Positions 16,717 through 24,617 of a stretch of DNA of 25,000 nucleotides are shown piece after piece. The stretch lies in the NCBI GenBank assembly GCA_030674155.1, contig CM060334.1:42772105-42797104 (forward strand). The letters are read 5' to 3'. Positions within the stretch are counted from its first letter, which is position 1; each line of letters begins with the position of its first letter. The notes under the pieces are model-generated. The model was not told where the DNA came from. It saw nothing but the letters and a program-made list of their open reading frames with translations, and made no database searches. The DNA comes from Stramonita haemastoma. Its lineage: Eukaryota; Mollusca; Gastropoda; Neogastropoda; Muricidae. Both the position numbers and the translations under genes were made by a program.

Positions 16717-17024
16717 CTTATTTATTGTTTTATTTCGAGGATAATAGAATAAGCATTGTTGTTGTTTTTTACATTGAGTCCACGTGTGCGTGCCTTCTGT
16801 AAACTTTGTCATCCACTCTTTACCGGCATACAATGGCCTTCTCTTCCAAAATGCGGAACAGGACTTTTTTTGATCCTGAGCAAGAGTTCTCTGTGTGTTC
16901 ACATAATTATGGGACCTTGGTTTATCAGTCTCTTCGGGAGGACTTTTGGGGGAGTGGAGTCGGTGCTGATGGGAGAAAAGTCCCTTTGAACAGGAATCTT
17001 GGTGGTGGCTCAAACCTGGTGCCA
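16717..17024 (-). mobile_element. SINE A, 5' end missing, tandem with next copy
   Basis: The minus strand keeps the B-box half of the head (complement of TGGCTCAAACCTGG), a diverged core, the body and the A-rich tail. The A-box half is missing because the tail of the next SINE A begins at 17025. The two copies run head-to-tail in the same orientation. Confidence 0.8.
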
Positions 17025-17420
17025 TTTATTTATCTTTTATTTATTTATCTATTTATTTATCTATCTATTTATTCATTTATTATTCTTTCATATCAATGAT
17101 AATGGAATATGCACTTATGTGCTTTTTTTACATCCAATCCCCGTGTGTATGTTTTTTTTGTAAATTTGTCATCTGTTCCCAACGGCACACAATGTCCTAC
17201 TCTTTTAAAAAAGCGAAACAGGATTTAACGTGTGCACAAGATGTTCTGCGTGCATTCATACACAGTACCTCGGTTTATAGTCTCATCCAAAGGACTTTTA
17301 GGGAGAGTGAAGTCTGCACTGATGTTAACTCCTAGGGGAAAAAAATCTCTTTAACGGAATTTGAACCAGGTCGTAGATTGCGAGCGCAACGCTCTACCGC
17401 TGGCCAGGATACCTGTCCCC
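17025..17420 (-). mobile_element. SINE A, full-length copy with long TTTA/TCTA tail
   Basis: On the minus strand the head has GGCCAGCGGTAGAGCGTTGC and a B-box-like GGTTCAAATTCCG, then the core (ATGAGACTATAAACCGAGG) and body. The tail (plus strand 17025-17084) is expanded into TTTAT and CTAT units. Confidence 0.85.
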
Positions 17421-17520
17421 AATGTTAGAAATATTGACGGGATTATACAAGGGGATTTTCTCTCTCCACTAAACGACCTTGTTCATGTGGTATCATCTAG
17501 CCCGTTTAGGTGGGATTTAT
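17421..17520. other. unassigned spacer
   Basis: Unique-looking sequence between SINE A and a SINE E tail. Nothing was recognised. Confidence 0.4.
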
Positions 17521-17613
17521 TCTTTTTTTCTCTCTCTCTTTTCCTTCGCTAGAGCTCCGAGGTTCACCAATGGTAAGCGCTTGCGTATGCGACCGTTTAT
17601 GCCCCACCATGGA
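17521..17613 (-). mobile_element. SINE E tail fragment
   Basis: Plus-strand TTCGCTAGAGCTCCGAGGTT, CACCAATGGTAAGCGC, GCGTATGCGACCG and CCACCATGGAGGTA are the complement of the E tail. It directly abuts the 3' end of a minus-strand SINE B. Confidence 0.68.
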
Positions 17614-17910
17614 GGTAAAAGGTAGAAAAAGGTTCAGGTGTCCCATAAGTGAGGCGTCAGAGACCTCAACTTCTCTAGGGGCGCGCCAGCATGTTGAGGG
17701 CGGCGCCCATCTCCTCTCTCATCGCTGCTTTAACCTTCCCTGACCCTTAAGAGGGCAGGTGCCTATTTACAGCTGGGTGGACTGGGGTACTGTACTAAAG
17801 CCAAGGTGAGCAAAACAGTCACCCATCCAACTGGTAACCACGCTCGATGCTGCTTAACCCTAGCTTGGGGAAAGCGAGTGCTCTGACCAATGAGCTTTCC
17901 TGCCCCCATT
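17614..17910 (-). mobile_element. SINE B, full-length copy
   Basis: On the minus strand the A-box-like AAGCTCATTGG (complement of 17887-17897) is followed by GGTTAAGCAGCATCGAGCG, then TGGTTACCAGTTGGATGGG and TGACTG, the same 5S-like order as at 12169-12214. The body follows through CTCAACATGCTGGCGCG to the pyrimidine-rich end at 17614-17640. It confirms that the composite head is heritable and not a local accident. Confidence 0.86.
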
Positions 17911-18070
17911 GGTGGCACTTTTTTTTCTTTTTAAAAAAAATCTGTGGGCAGCACTGCTGAAGCCATAATTCACGATGGGATTTTTCTTTTTATGGACCAC
18001 ATTAATTAACCTGAAATAATATAATTACCATGATGTTCCTGGGTCATCTGAAGGAATGGCTACTGTGTGC
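17911..18070. other. unassigned spacer
   Basis: Mixed sequence with poly-T/poly-A runs at 17930-17941. No gene signal was recognised. Confidence 0.4.
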
Positions 18071-18074
18071 TAGT

Positions 18075-18082
18075 CACAGAGA

Positions 18083-18173
<91 letters not shown>

Positions 18174-18178
18174 AGAGT
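18075..18178. repeat. (GA)n microsatellite
   Basis: GA repeats with GGAGAG interruptions at regular positions. Confidence 0.94.
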
Positions 18179-18355
18179 TCAAGCTTCAGACTTTTACAGT
18201 ACAGAGACCTTGAGCCACAATACAAAAAGCAAACTGGGCATGGGGAATGGTACATGAAAAGAGTTGCAACATACTACTACTAAATTAATATACTGAAAAT
18301 TAAAATGGCCCTCAACATTAATTCATGAAAACAAGAATATTACATCAGCCATAAC
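18179..18355. other. unassigned AT-rich spacer
   Basis: Unique-looking sequence between two purine arrays. Nothing was recognised. Confidence 0.4.
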
Positions 18356-18356
18356 G

Positions 18357-18420
<64 letters not shown>

Positions 18421-18540
18421 AGAGACAGAGACAGAGACAGACAGACAGAGACAGACAGACAGACAGAGACAGACAGACAGACACAGACAGAGAGAAAAAG
18501 ATACAGAGAGACAGGAGAGACAGAGAGAGACAGAGAGAGA
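18356..18540. repeat. (GA)n then CAGA microsatellite
   Basis: GA at 18356-18420, then CAGAGA and CAGACAGA units to 18540. The minus-strand Ser/Leu/Val frames are artefacts. Confidence 0.94.
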
Positions 18541-18719
18541 TGCACTTCTCATCTTTGTGTCTACTCAAAAAAGTGCACAAACGTACGTGAACATGAGCAC
18601 GTTTCGCACAAAAAAAAAAATCAACCGCGTAGGTCGGTATGTAGATCTAGGTAGGCCTAGCTAGGTGCAACCGCTGTGATCCTGTTACACAAAATGACGG
18701 AGTCAGGCAGGCTATCTTG

Positions 18720-18752
<33 letters not shown>

Positions 18753-18931
18753 CTACCGTCAATGGGACTGTATCCCACCACCACGTTGGAGGGAGCGAAG
18801 TGAAGTATAGTGTAGGCTAGTGATACAATCTATGTCCGCCTCTCTCTCGTGTGTGTGTAGTGGTGGATCTAGGCCTATGCGTCTTGTTCTCTCTCCCACG
18901 AAGTTTGGGTTATCATCACACAGAATCACAC

Positions 18932-18932
<1 letters not shown>
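18541..18932. other. low-repeat spacer with (CAT)11
   Basis: Unique-looking sequence including a (CAT)n run at 18719-18752 and a TAGGTCGG/TAGATCTAGG patch near 18630-18665. No gene was recognised. Confidence 0.5.

Positions 18933-19011
<79 letters not shown>
18933..19011. repeat. perfect (GA)n microsatellite
   Basis: About 39 uninterrupted GA repeats. Confidence 0.95.
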
Positions 19012-19014
<3 letters not shown>

Positions 19015-19121
19015 GCCCACCACTACCCTTGCTGCTGCACTTGGGAGTAGTGAAAGAGTTTGAATTAATGCAATAACAATGCGGATGGATTTGTCATAGA
19101 ATAGAGGGGTAGAAAGAAAGC

Positions 19122-19372
19122 TACAGAGAGAGAGAGGGGGGGGCACACACACACACACACACACACACACAACACACACACACACACACACACCACACAC
19201 ACACACACACACACCACACACACATAAAGAGGAAAAAACACAGAGAGAGAGACAGAGAGAGACAGAGAGAGATAGTGAGAGACAGAGACAGACAGAGACA
19301 GAGACAGAGAGTGAGAGACAGACAGACAGGGACACAGAAAGAGACAAAGAGGGAGGGTAGAGGGACAATGAA

Positions 19373-19409
<37 letters not shown>

Positions 19410-19418
19410 AGAGGGAGG

Positions 19419-19472
<54 letters not shown>

Positions 19473-19720
19473 CAGAGAAGAGCAGAGACAGACGAGACAG
19501 ACAGACAGAGACAGACAGGCAGACACAGACAGACAGACAGACAGGACAGACAAAGACAGACAGCAACAGACAGACGAAGAGGCAGACAGACGAGACACAA
19601 CAGAGACAGGGACGGAACAAACAGACAGACAGCAACACAGAAGACAGAGAGGCAGAAAGACAGAACACAGACACACAGAGACAAACAGAAAGACAGAGAA
19701 ACGAATGGAACAGAATTAGA
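19122..19720. repeat. GA / CA / CAGA purine-rich repeat block
   Basis: GA and G run at 19122-19143, CA at 19144-19226, GA/CAGA at 19240-19500, then CAGA-rich sequence to about 19720. Long frames on both strands are translated repeats. Confidence 0.93.
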
Positions 19721-19797
19721 AAAGCATCAAGATTTGAGGCAGACATATTATTCCAGTGGTTCACATGCAACCAAGGACAGATGCAGGGTATGAAGTA

Positions 19798-19965
19798 AAG
19801 AGGGATGCAGGGAGGGAGAGGGGTGGGTTGGGAGGGTGGGTGGAAGGGTAGGGGAGGGGGAGTGAGGTAGGGGAGTGAGAGGGCGTGGATAGTGGAGATG
19901 ACAGTCACTGCCGACAGGGAGGAGGAGGATGGGGAGGAGGAGGTGGGGAGGGGGGGGGGGTCACC
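19798..19965. repeat. G-rich purine tract (GGGAGG/GGAGGA)
   Basis: Repeated runs of three or more G separated by A or T, ending in a run of nine G or more near 19949-19960. Potential G-quadruplex former. Confidence 0.75.
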
Positions 19966-20265
19966 CAGTGGATCAGGACCTGTTACGTTCTGAAATTTCT
20001 CTCTCTGTCTCTTATCCATTTTCTCATCCCACCCTCCCACCCCACCCTGTATATTCTCTATCTATAGAGGTGCAGTTTGTACCCAATGACTGGCTAGGCT
20101 ACATTATGGGAGGTACATTCACATCCACAGATATCTCTCTGCAATGGAGATAATGCCTTGAATAGGAAAAAAAAATATGATAAAAGGAATGGACTCCCAG
20201 TGTAAATTATAGATAAACAGAGAACAATAGAATTTTTCAACCTAAACAAAGACGCCCAATTTTAA
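19966..20265. other. unassigned spacer
   Basis: Pyrimidine-rich at 19996-20065, then mixed sequence. No gene was accepted. Confidence 0.45.
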
Positions 20266-20510
20266 GTCCTTCTTCTTCTTTGTTTTGTTTTTTGTTTTCT
20301 TCTTTTTCGTTTTCTTCTTCTTCTTCTTCTCAATTGTTGCAAATCTTCTTCTTCTTCTTCTTCTTCTTCTTCTTCTTTCTTCTTCTTCTTCTTCTTCTTC
20401 TTCATTCTTCTTCTCTCTCTTCTTCTTCTTCTTCTCCTTCTTCCTTCTCTTCTTTTTTTCTTCTTCTTCTTCTTTTTCTTCTTCTTTCTTTCTTTCTTCT
20501 TCTCTCATTT
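20266..20510. repeat. TTC microsatellite
   Basis: TTC with TTTTC and CTC interruptions. The longest near-perfect run is around 20346-20404. GAA/TTC tracts of this length can form triplex structures. Confidence 0.93.
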
Positions 20511-20925
20511 GCTTTACACTTTGGGATGAGTCTGGGCGGAAAATAATGGCATTGTCCTTTCCAGCTCCTCTCCTGGGCCAGGCCCGCACAGCTTGGTTTG
20601 CAGGGTTATCTCCATCAGTCAGCCCACACAATTTTCCTCAGATCTTCGCTGTATTAGCGTACTGTAAGCCAGAGGGATTTGTTTTGTTCTGCTTTTGTTT
20701 GTTTTGTGTACAATTCCTGTTCATCCAGGATACAAGCGAACAAGCAATAAAGACAAGTCTTTCAACAAGTATGTGCCTACCTCACGTTTTCGTCAGAATG
20801 CATTTCACTACCATTGGAAGGAGAGGTGGGAAATTCCCCAGGAAAGGGAACACCCCTGGTGTGTTCAGATATTATCTTCATCCTCCTCCTCCTCCTCTTC
20901 TTCCTCTTTGTCAAACACTCACACA
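20511..20925. other. low-repeat stretch holding the candidate exon
   Basis: Unique-looking sequence with intron-like pyrimidine-rich DNA before 20729 and a TCC repeat at 20880-20908. Confidence 0.45.
20729..20858 (+). other. candidate internal exon (unrecognised protein)
   Basis: A 130-bp segment bounded by a pyrimidine-rich acceptor ending in CATCCAG and a possible donor G|GTGTGT. It encodes an open, non-repetitive peptide rich in basic and aromatic residues, including RFRQNAFHYHWKERW. The composition is unlike the Ser/Phe or Cys/Val frames from nearby microsatellites. I do not recognise the protein. No neighbouring exon was found in the window, the donor is a weak match and the frame could be open by chance. 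It could also be a piece of an old transposon. Confidence 0.22.
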
Positions 20926-21015
20926 GCTTCTATTGTTGTCTGTTACTCTATTATGAGGGAAAATGTGCTCCACAGTTTTTAAACGCCTGACAAGTCAGGC
21001 CAAAGGCATCCATTA
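20926..21015 (+). repeat. dispersed repeat G, single copy
   Basis: CTATTGTTGTCTGT, TATGAG, GAAAA, then CCTGACAAGTCAGGCC and CATCCA match in order the repeat at 23289-23432. The hairpin half GTTGTCTG is present. Confidence 0.5.
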
Positions 21016-21032
21016 GACCTTGACTATTCTTC

Positions 21033-21343
21033 TGGTTGCTAGTCTTTCCAATGAGATAATAAACAGTGAGATAATAAAAGAGGTCCATGTGTAACACATT
21101 TAGCCTACATAAAAAAGCTCCACCCTATGGCCAAAAAAAAAGTACAACTTTTACCCTGGCCAAATTCTGTAGAAAAAAGCCACCTTGATAGGAAAACAAA
21201 TACACATGCAGACAGAGAAAATAATATTTTAAAAATATGGGTGGTGCTAATCTTGTGGTGAAGCCTCTCTCTGGAGAGGGGAGAGTATGCGAGAATTCAC
21301 GCAGAGATATCTGCTGTGTTTAAAAGTGGTAAACAATACAAAT
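21033..21343 (+). mobile_element. SINE C, diverged, head missing
   Basis: Begins at the core (CTAGTCTTTCCAATGAGATA) and continues through GAGGTCCATGTGTAACAC, TTTAGCCTACATAAAA, GGCCAAATTCTGTAGAAAAA, GATAGGAAAACAAATACAC and ATTCACGCAGAGATATCTGC to AAGTGGTAAACAATACAAAT. The GAGATAATAAA core segment is duplicated at 21053-21079. Divergence is higher than in other C copies, so this is an old insertion. Confidence 0.75.
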
Positions 21344-21358
21344 ATCAGTAGAGATGAA

Positions 21359-21424
21359 ATTGGAACCTCTGAGTACCTTACATGCCCTAATTTTGTCCCT
21401 CTGACCATTAGACTACCCCGTCCC
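21359..21424 (-). mobile_element. isolated tRNA-like head, probably SINE A
   Basis: On the minus strand: GGGACGGGGTAGTCTAATGG, then TCAGAGGG, ending in GAGGTTCCAATTT. An A-box-like TAGTCTAATGG and a degenerate B-box are present. The order fits a family A head without core or body. Confidence 0.5.
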
Positions 21425-21744
21425 TTTCACACATACATACAGAAACAAGACAGAAACCTAGCACCCAAAAAAACCCCCAACCCATCCTAAAACAAAATCT
21501 TTTTCGTACATACATACAACATGCTGAGTACACACATGACTCCCTCTCATACACTAATCTTCCTTCACCTACCGGTACAATCCTCAGTACAGCTGCACTA
21601 CTAAAACAAAACAAATTTTGCACCTGGAAAGGACAGGAAACAAAACCCTCCCACTAAAATATGAGCCAAAGGCCAACAGACTGACAAAGGGATCCTGTTA
21701 TAACGACAAAAGTCCCTCCCTTCCTTTCTATCTGTCTGTCAACG
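21425..21744. other. low-repeat spacer
   Basis: A- and C-rich sequence with CCCACTAAAA-type patches. No gene or repeat family was recognised. Confidence 0.45.
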
Positions 21745-21832
21745 ATGATTGTTCCACCTCCCCCTCCCCCCTCCTCTCCCTCCTCACTACCTCTCCCCAC
21801 TACCCCCCCCCCCTCCCTTCCTACCCTCCTCT
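21745..21832. repeat. C/CT-rich pyrimidine tract
   Basis: CCTCCCCCTCCCCCC-type sequence with a C10 run near 21803-21812. Confidence 0.75.
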
Positions 21833-22075
21833 TCCACTTTCCCTGTCAAGCAATACACTTTCATCAGGAGGAATAGTCAGCACGCCTCCAGAAAAGAGGT
21901 GATTAGCTAGTAGTAGTATGTGTCCTTTGGGGGGATGCTCTGACACATCTATTGTCACCAGGCAGACACATAGATGATGTTACGGTCTCCCCCTCGGCTG
22001 GGCTGCAGTGACATGAGGCCTGGTTGTTTTGCTGTGATAATATGTCAGCCCCCAAAAAGTGTTTGTTTTTGTTGT
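21833..22075. other. unassigned spacer
   Basis: Unique-looking mixed sequence before a TG array. Nothing was recognised. Confidence 0.4.
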
Positions 22076-22079
22076 ATGC

Positions 22080-22290
22080 TGTGTTTGTGTGTGTGTGTGT
22101 GTGTGTGTGGTGTGGGTGTGTGGGGTGGGGGGTGGGGGGTGGGGGGTTGTGTTGTGTTTGTGTGTGTGTGTGTGGGTGGGTGGCATGGGGTGGGGGGTTG
22201 TGTGTGTGTATGTGTGTGTGTGTGTGTGTTCTCTCTCTCTCTGACTGTGAGTGTGTGTGTGTGTGCGTCTGTGTGTCTCTGTCTGTGTGT
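22080..22290. repeat. TG microsatellite with G-rich GGGGTGGGGGG segments
   Basis: TG repeats at 22080-22108, G-rich TGGGG units at 22108-22148 and 22173-22198, then TG again to about 22290, with CT at 22230-22242. Confidence 0.9.
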
Positions 22291-22612
22291 CTGTCTGTCT
22301 GTCTGTCTCTCTCTTTGTATTCTAAAGCCATATAATCATACAGTAAAAATCTGAAGCCTTTCTGTCTGTCTGTCTGTCTATCTGTCTCTGTTATTCTAAA
22401 GCTGATGCATAGTAAAAGTCTGGTGTGAAATCTGTCTGTCTGTCTCTCTCTGTGTTTATTCAAGAGCTGATGTACAGTAAAAAGTCTGAAGTCTGTCTGT
22501 CTGTCTGTCTCTCTTTATCTCTCTCTCTCTCTCTGTGCATTCTAAAGCTGAAACACAGTAAAAGTCTGAATCCTGAAGTCTGTCTGTCTGTTTGTCTGTC
22601 TTCAAGCCTGTC
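22286..22612. repeat. composite minisatellite with embedded TCTG microsatellite
   Basis: A conserved box ATTCTAAAGCTGA, then CACAGTAAAAGTCTGAAG or variants, occurs at 22319, 22393, 22458 and 22539 (periods 74, 65 and 81). Between boxes lie TCTG/TCTC runs of variable length, and a fifth TCTG run follows the last box. Unit length varies mainly through the embedded microsatellite. Confidence 0.85.
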
Positions 22613-22939
22613 CTTCATCTCTGTTTATGTCTCTGTCTGTCTGCCTGTCTGTCTGTCTCTTTTGTATCTGTATCTGCTGTTTCTGTGGGGGCTGTATCAT
22701 TTCTCATACACTAGGGTGTACCCATCCAAGCTGGCATTTCAACACGGCAAGGCAATAAGACCAGGCCAATGGGATCAACAGCCACACAGACACCCCTCTC
22801 CCCTCCGTTTTTTTATACCAGTGACCATGTTCAGAAGTTCAATGGTATCTCATACAGAGATCACATAAACTAACCAAAAAGTAAAACCCAGGATGGAAAA
22901 TGCCATCGGGCTATAAAGAGAGATGCTGACTACAGCAAA
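22613..22939. other. low-repeat spacer
   Basis: A CTGTCTGTCTGCC-type patch to about 22660, then unique-looking sequence that may contain the decayed upstream part of the LINE remnant. No domain was recognised before 22940. Confidence 0.45.
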
Positions 22940-23175
22940 AACCCCAGCAAACTGAAGTGGTACAGGCAGGTCACACGAACATCTGGACTGGCCAAGACAG
23001 GGAAGAGTACAGGGAGGGAGATGAAGAAGCAGACAGAGAAAACGATGGGAAGACAACATCAGAGTGGTGGCCTGGCTTTGAGTGGAACCAGTTGCCAGGG
23101 AAAGCTGAAAACCTGCAAGAAGTGGAGGAAGCCGGCTGCAAAATCTTCAGTGGTGTCCCAACAGCATACAAGACT
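22940..23175 (+). pseudogene. RTE/BovB-like LINE ORF2 C-terminal remnant
   Basis: One frame near 22955 reads KWYRQVTRTSGLAKT, matching the conserved K-W-Y-G-H-V-x-R-S-S-G-L-A-K-T block near the C-terminus of RTE/BovB-type ORF2 proteins. A second frame downstream reads EWNQLPGKAEN, corresponding to the next conserved block (W-T-G-L-E ... A-E-N-x-x-x-W-R). At the DNA level GGGAAGACAACATCAGAG through AATCTTCAGTGGTG matches the minus-strand fragment at 2205-2344. The frame shifts between the two blocks, and the lack of upstream domains shows it is dead. It is the longer of the two fragments. Confidence 0.75.
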
Positions 23176-23254
23176 TCTGGTTTGGTGAAGGTGAGTTCAT
23201 AAACATTGCAGGTTTGGCATTGCTCCTAGAGAATGAAGACATGCTTCATAAGGT

Positions 23255-23395
23255 CCCTGTAATTATCCATATCATGCTCAGACAGCAACTATTGTTGTCT
23301 GTCATATGAGCGAAATACTTGCACCCCTGTAATTATCCAGATCATACCCAGACAGCAACTATTGTTGTCTGTCATATGAGCGAAAATACTTGCAC
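23255..23395. repeat. 70-bp tandem duplication with hairpin
   Basis: Two units, 23255-23324 and 23325-23395, are almost identical and start CCCTGTAATTATCCA. Each contains CAGACAGCAAC, TAT and TGTTGTCTG, which can fold into a stem of about 10 bp (one G-T pair) with a 3-base loop. Confidence 0.88.
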
Positions 23396-23445
23396 TACCT
23401 TAAGCACCTGAAAAGTTAGGCCCAGCACATCCAGCGTGAGAGAGA

Positions 23446-23572
23446 GAATTGTTATCTTTTAAGTCTTTCTAGGGAAAAAAAGAGAAAAGAATTGACCAAG
23501 AAGGCAGTAAAATAGACAAGAAGAAGGTGATGACAGGATGATAAAGAACAAAGCAAAAACAAAGGGAGGGAT
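23446..23572. repeat. dispersed direct repeat H, copy 1
   Basis: Shares GAATTGTTATC, AAGTCTTT, a long A/G-rich stretch with GACCAAGAAGGCAG, GACAAGAA, GGTGA and GACAGGA with 24493-24617 in the same order and orientation. Contains no open frame of note. Confidence 0.7.
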
Positions 23573-23811
23573 AAAGAAAAAGAGCCCCACCAGCCACACA
23601 GGCCTCATCCGGCCTGTGGTGAGTTGACAATTCAGTGCACACAATATGGGATGTAGGTGATGAGGATGTCCTTAATTGTTGTTGTTCATTTTTCCAAAGG
23701 AGTGTGTCATGGGGTGCAAAACACTGTCACCCCTCTCGGTGTGGAGGATTTTTTTTATGCCCTTTTAGCTTATTATACATTAATCAAATACACCATTCAT
23801 TCATTTATTCA
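23573..23811. other. low-repeat spacer
   Basis: Unique-looking sequence. Two short overlapping plus-strand frames show no recognised motif. Confidence 0.4.
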
Positions 23812-24146
23812 ACAGACGCAATTGGACAAGTGGTTAAGACTGCTCGACTTTATTCCCATGGGTCCATGAAGTTGATGGGTTTAAATCTCAGCAGGTCAAC
23901 TTCAAGTGCAGGCCTGCCAGTGCCTTAATTCTCTTTGTGTATGTACAACATACAGAAGATCAAATATGCACGTTAAAGATCCTGTACTTCATGTCAGCGT
24001 TTGATGTGTTAAGGGAAACATGAGCATACCCAATATACATCCCTAAAGTCAGGGTGTGGCTACCTTCATAGTGATTAAAATTGGTCACATACACAAAAAT
24101 GTCACCATGGTAAATTCCAGGAAGAACGAAAAAAAGAAAAGAAAAA
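23812..24146 (+). mobile_element. SINE E, full-length copy
   Basis: tRNA-like head with A-box TGGACAAGTGG (23823-23833) and B-box-like GGTTTAAATCTC (23878-23889). The body has GTGTATGTACAACATACAG, GCACGTTAAAGATCCTGTA, ATGTCAGCG, GTTAAGGGAAACATGAGCAT, ACCTTCATAGTGATTAAAAT and GTCACCATGG, with an A-rich tail at 24128-24146. Sequence of this kind, notably GCACGTTAAAGATCCTGT, is familiar to me from marine snail DNA, but I could not search. The 3' part is the source type for the six tail-only fragments elsewhere in the window. Confidence 0.78.
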
Positions 24147-24492
24147 CCCCAAACTGATCATCTGTCACTCTGAAAGCCTGTCTTAAGCGCAGCTGAAGGT
24201 GTCAGGTTCACTCCCACTGTTTGGAATAGATCGTGTTCCAGCTCAAATGGACAGTTTGCATCCTTCAGCCAATCAGCTTTCAGCTTGGAGCTTCAGGTTA
24301 TATTACATGTCACAAGCAGGTGTGTCTTGTATTGAAGCTTGGGGACTCACAGTGACCATAACCTGTCACCTATTTTGTAGTGTTGCCCCTGTGGGGGGGG
24401 GGGGGGGGGTGCCAAGACCTTTCAGTATCAATAGCATCCCCACCTTCTGGAAATTCCTGTCTATTTATGTTATTCCTGTCATGGTTTCTGCC
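24147..24492. other. low-repeat spacer with G18 run
   Basis: Unique-looking sequence with a run of about 18 G at 24391-24409. A 138-codon plus-strand frame (24199-24615) spans it and part of repeat H, but no domain is recognisable. Confidence 0.45.
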
Positions 24493-24617
24493 GAATTGTT
24501 ACCTTTAAAGTCTTTATGGAAAAAAAAAGGCAGGAGAATGGACCAAGAAGACAGAAAACAGACAAGAAAGGAGGAGGTGACAGGAAGAAAAAGAACAAGG
24601 CAGAAACAAAGATAGGG
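24493..24617. repeat. dispersed direct repeat H, copy 2
   Basis: Second copy of the sequence at 23446-23572, about 1 kb downstream. It includes GAATTGTTACCTTTAAAG, GACCAAGAAGACAG, GACAAGAAAGGAGG and ACAGGAAGAAAAAGAACAAG. Confidence 0.7.

Noticed and set aside
18916..20040. 374-codon minus-strand frame
   Set aside because: Dominated by Ser/Leu/Cys/Val from GA/CAGA/CA repeats; a shadow of the microsatellite block.
20067..20111. 45-bp micro-exon bounded by TATAG and GGGAG|GTACAT
   Set aside because: Splice-like ends are present but the segment is too short to judge, the donor is weak, and there is no neighbouring exon or recognised peptide.
24199..24615. 138-codon plus-strand frame
   Set aside because: Its last third lies in dispersed repeat H and the middle crosses an 18-G run. 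No domain was recognised.
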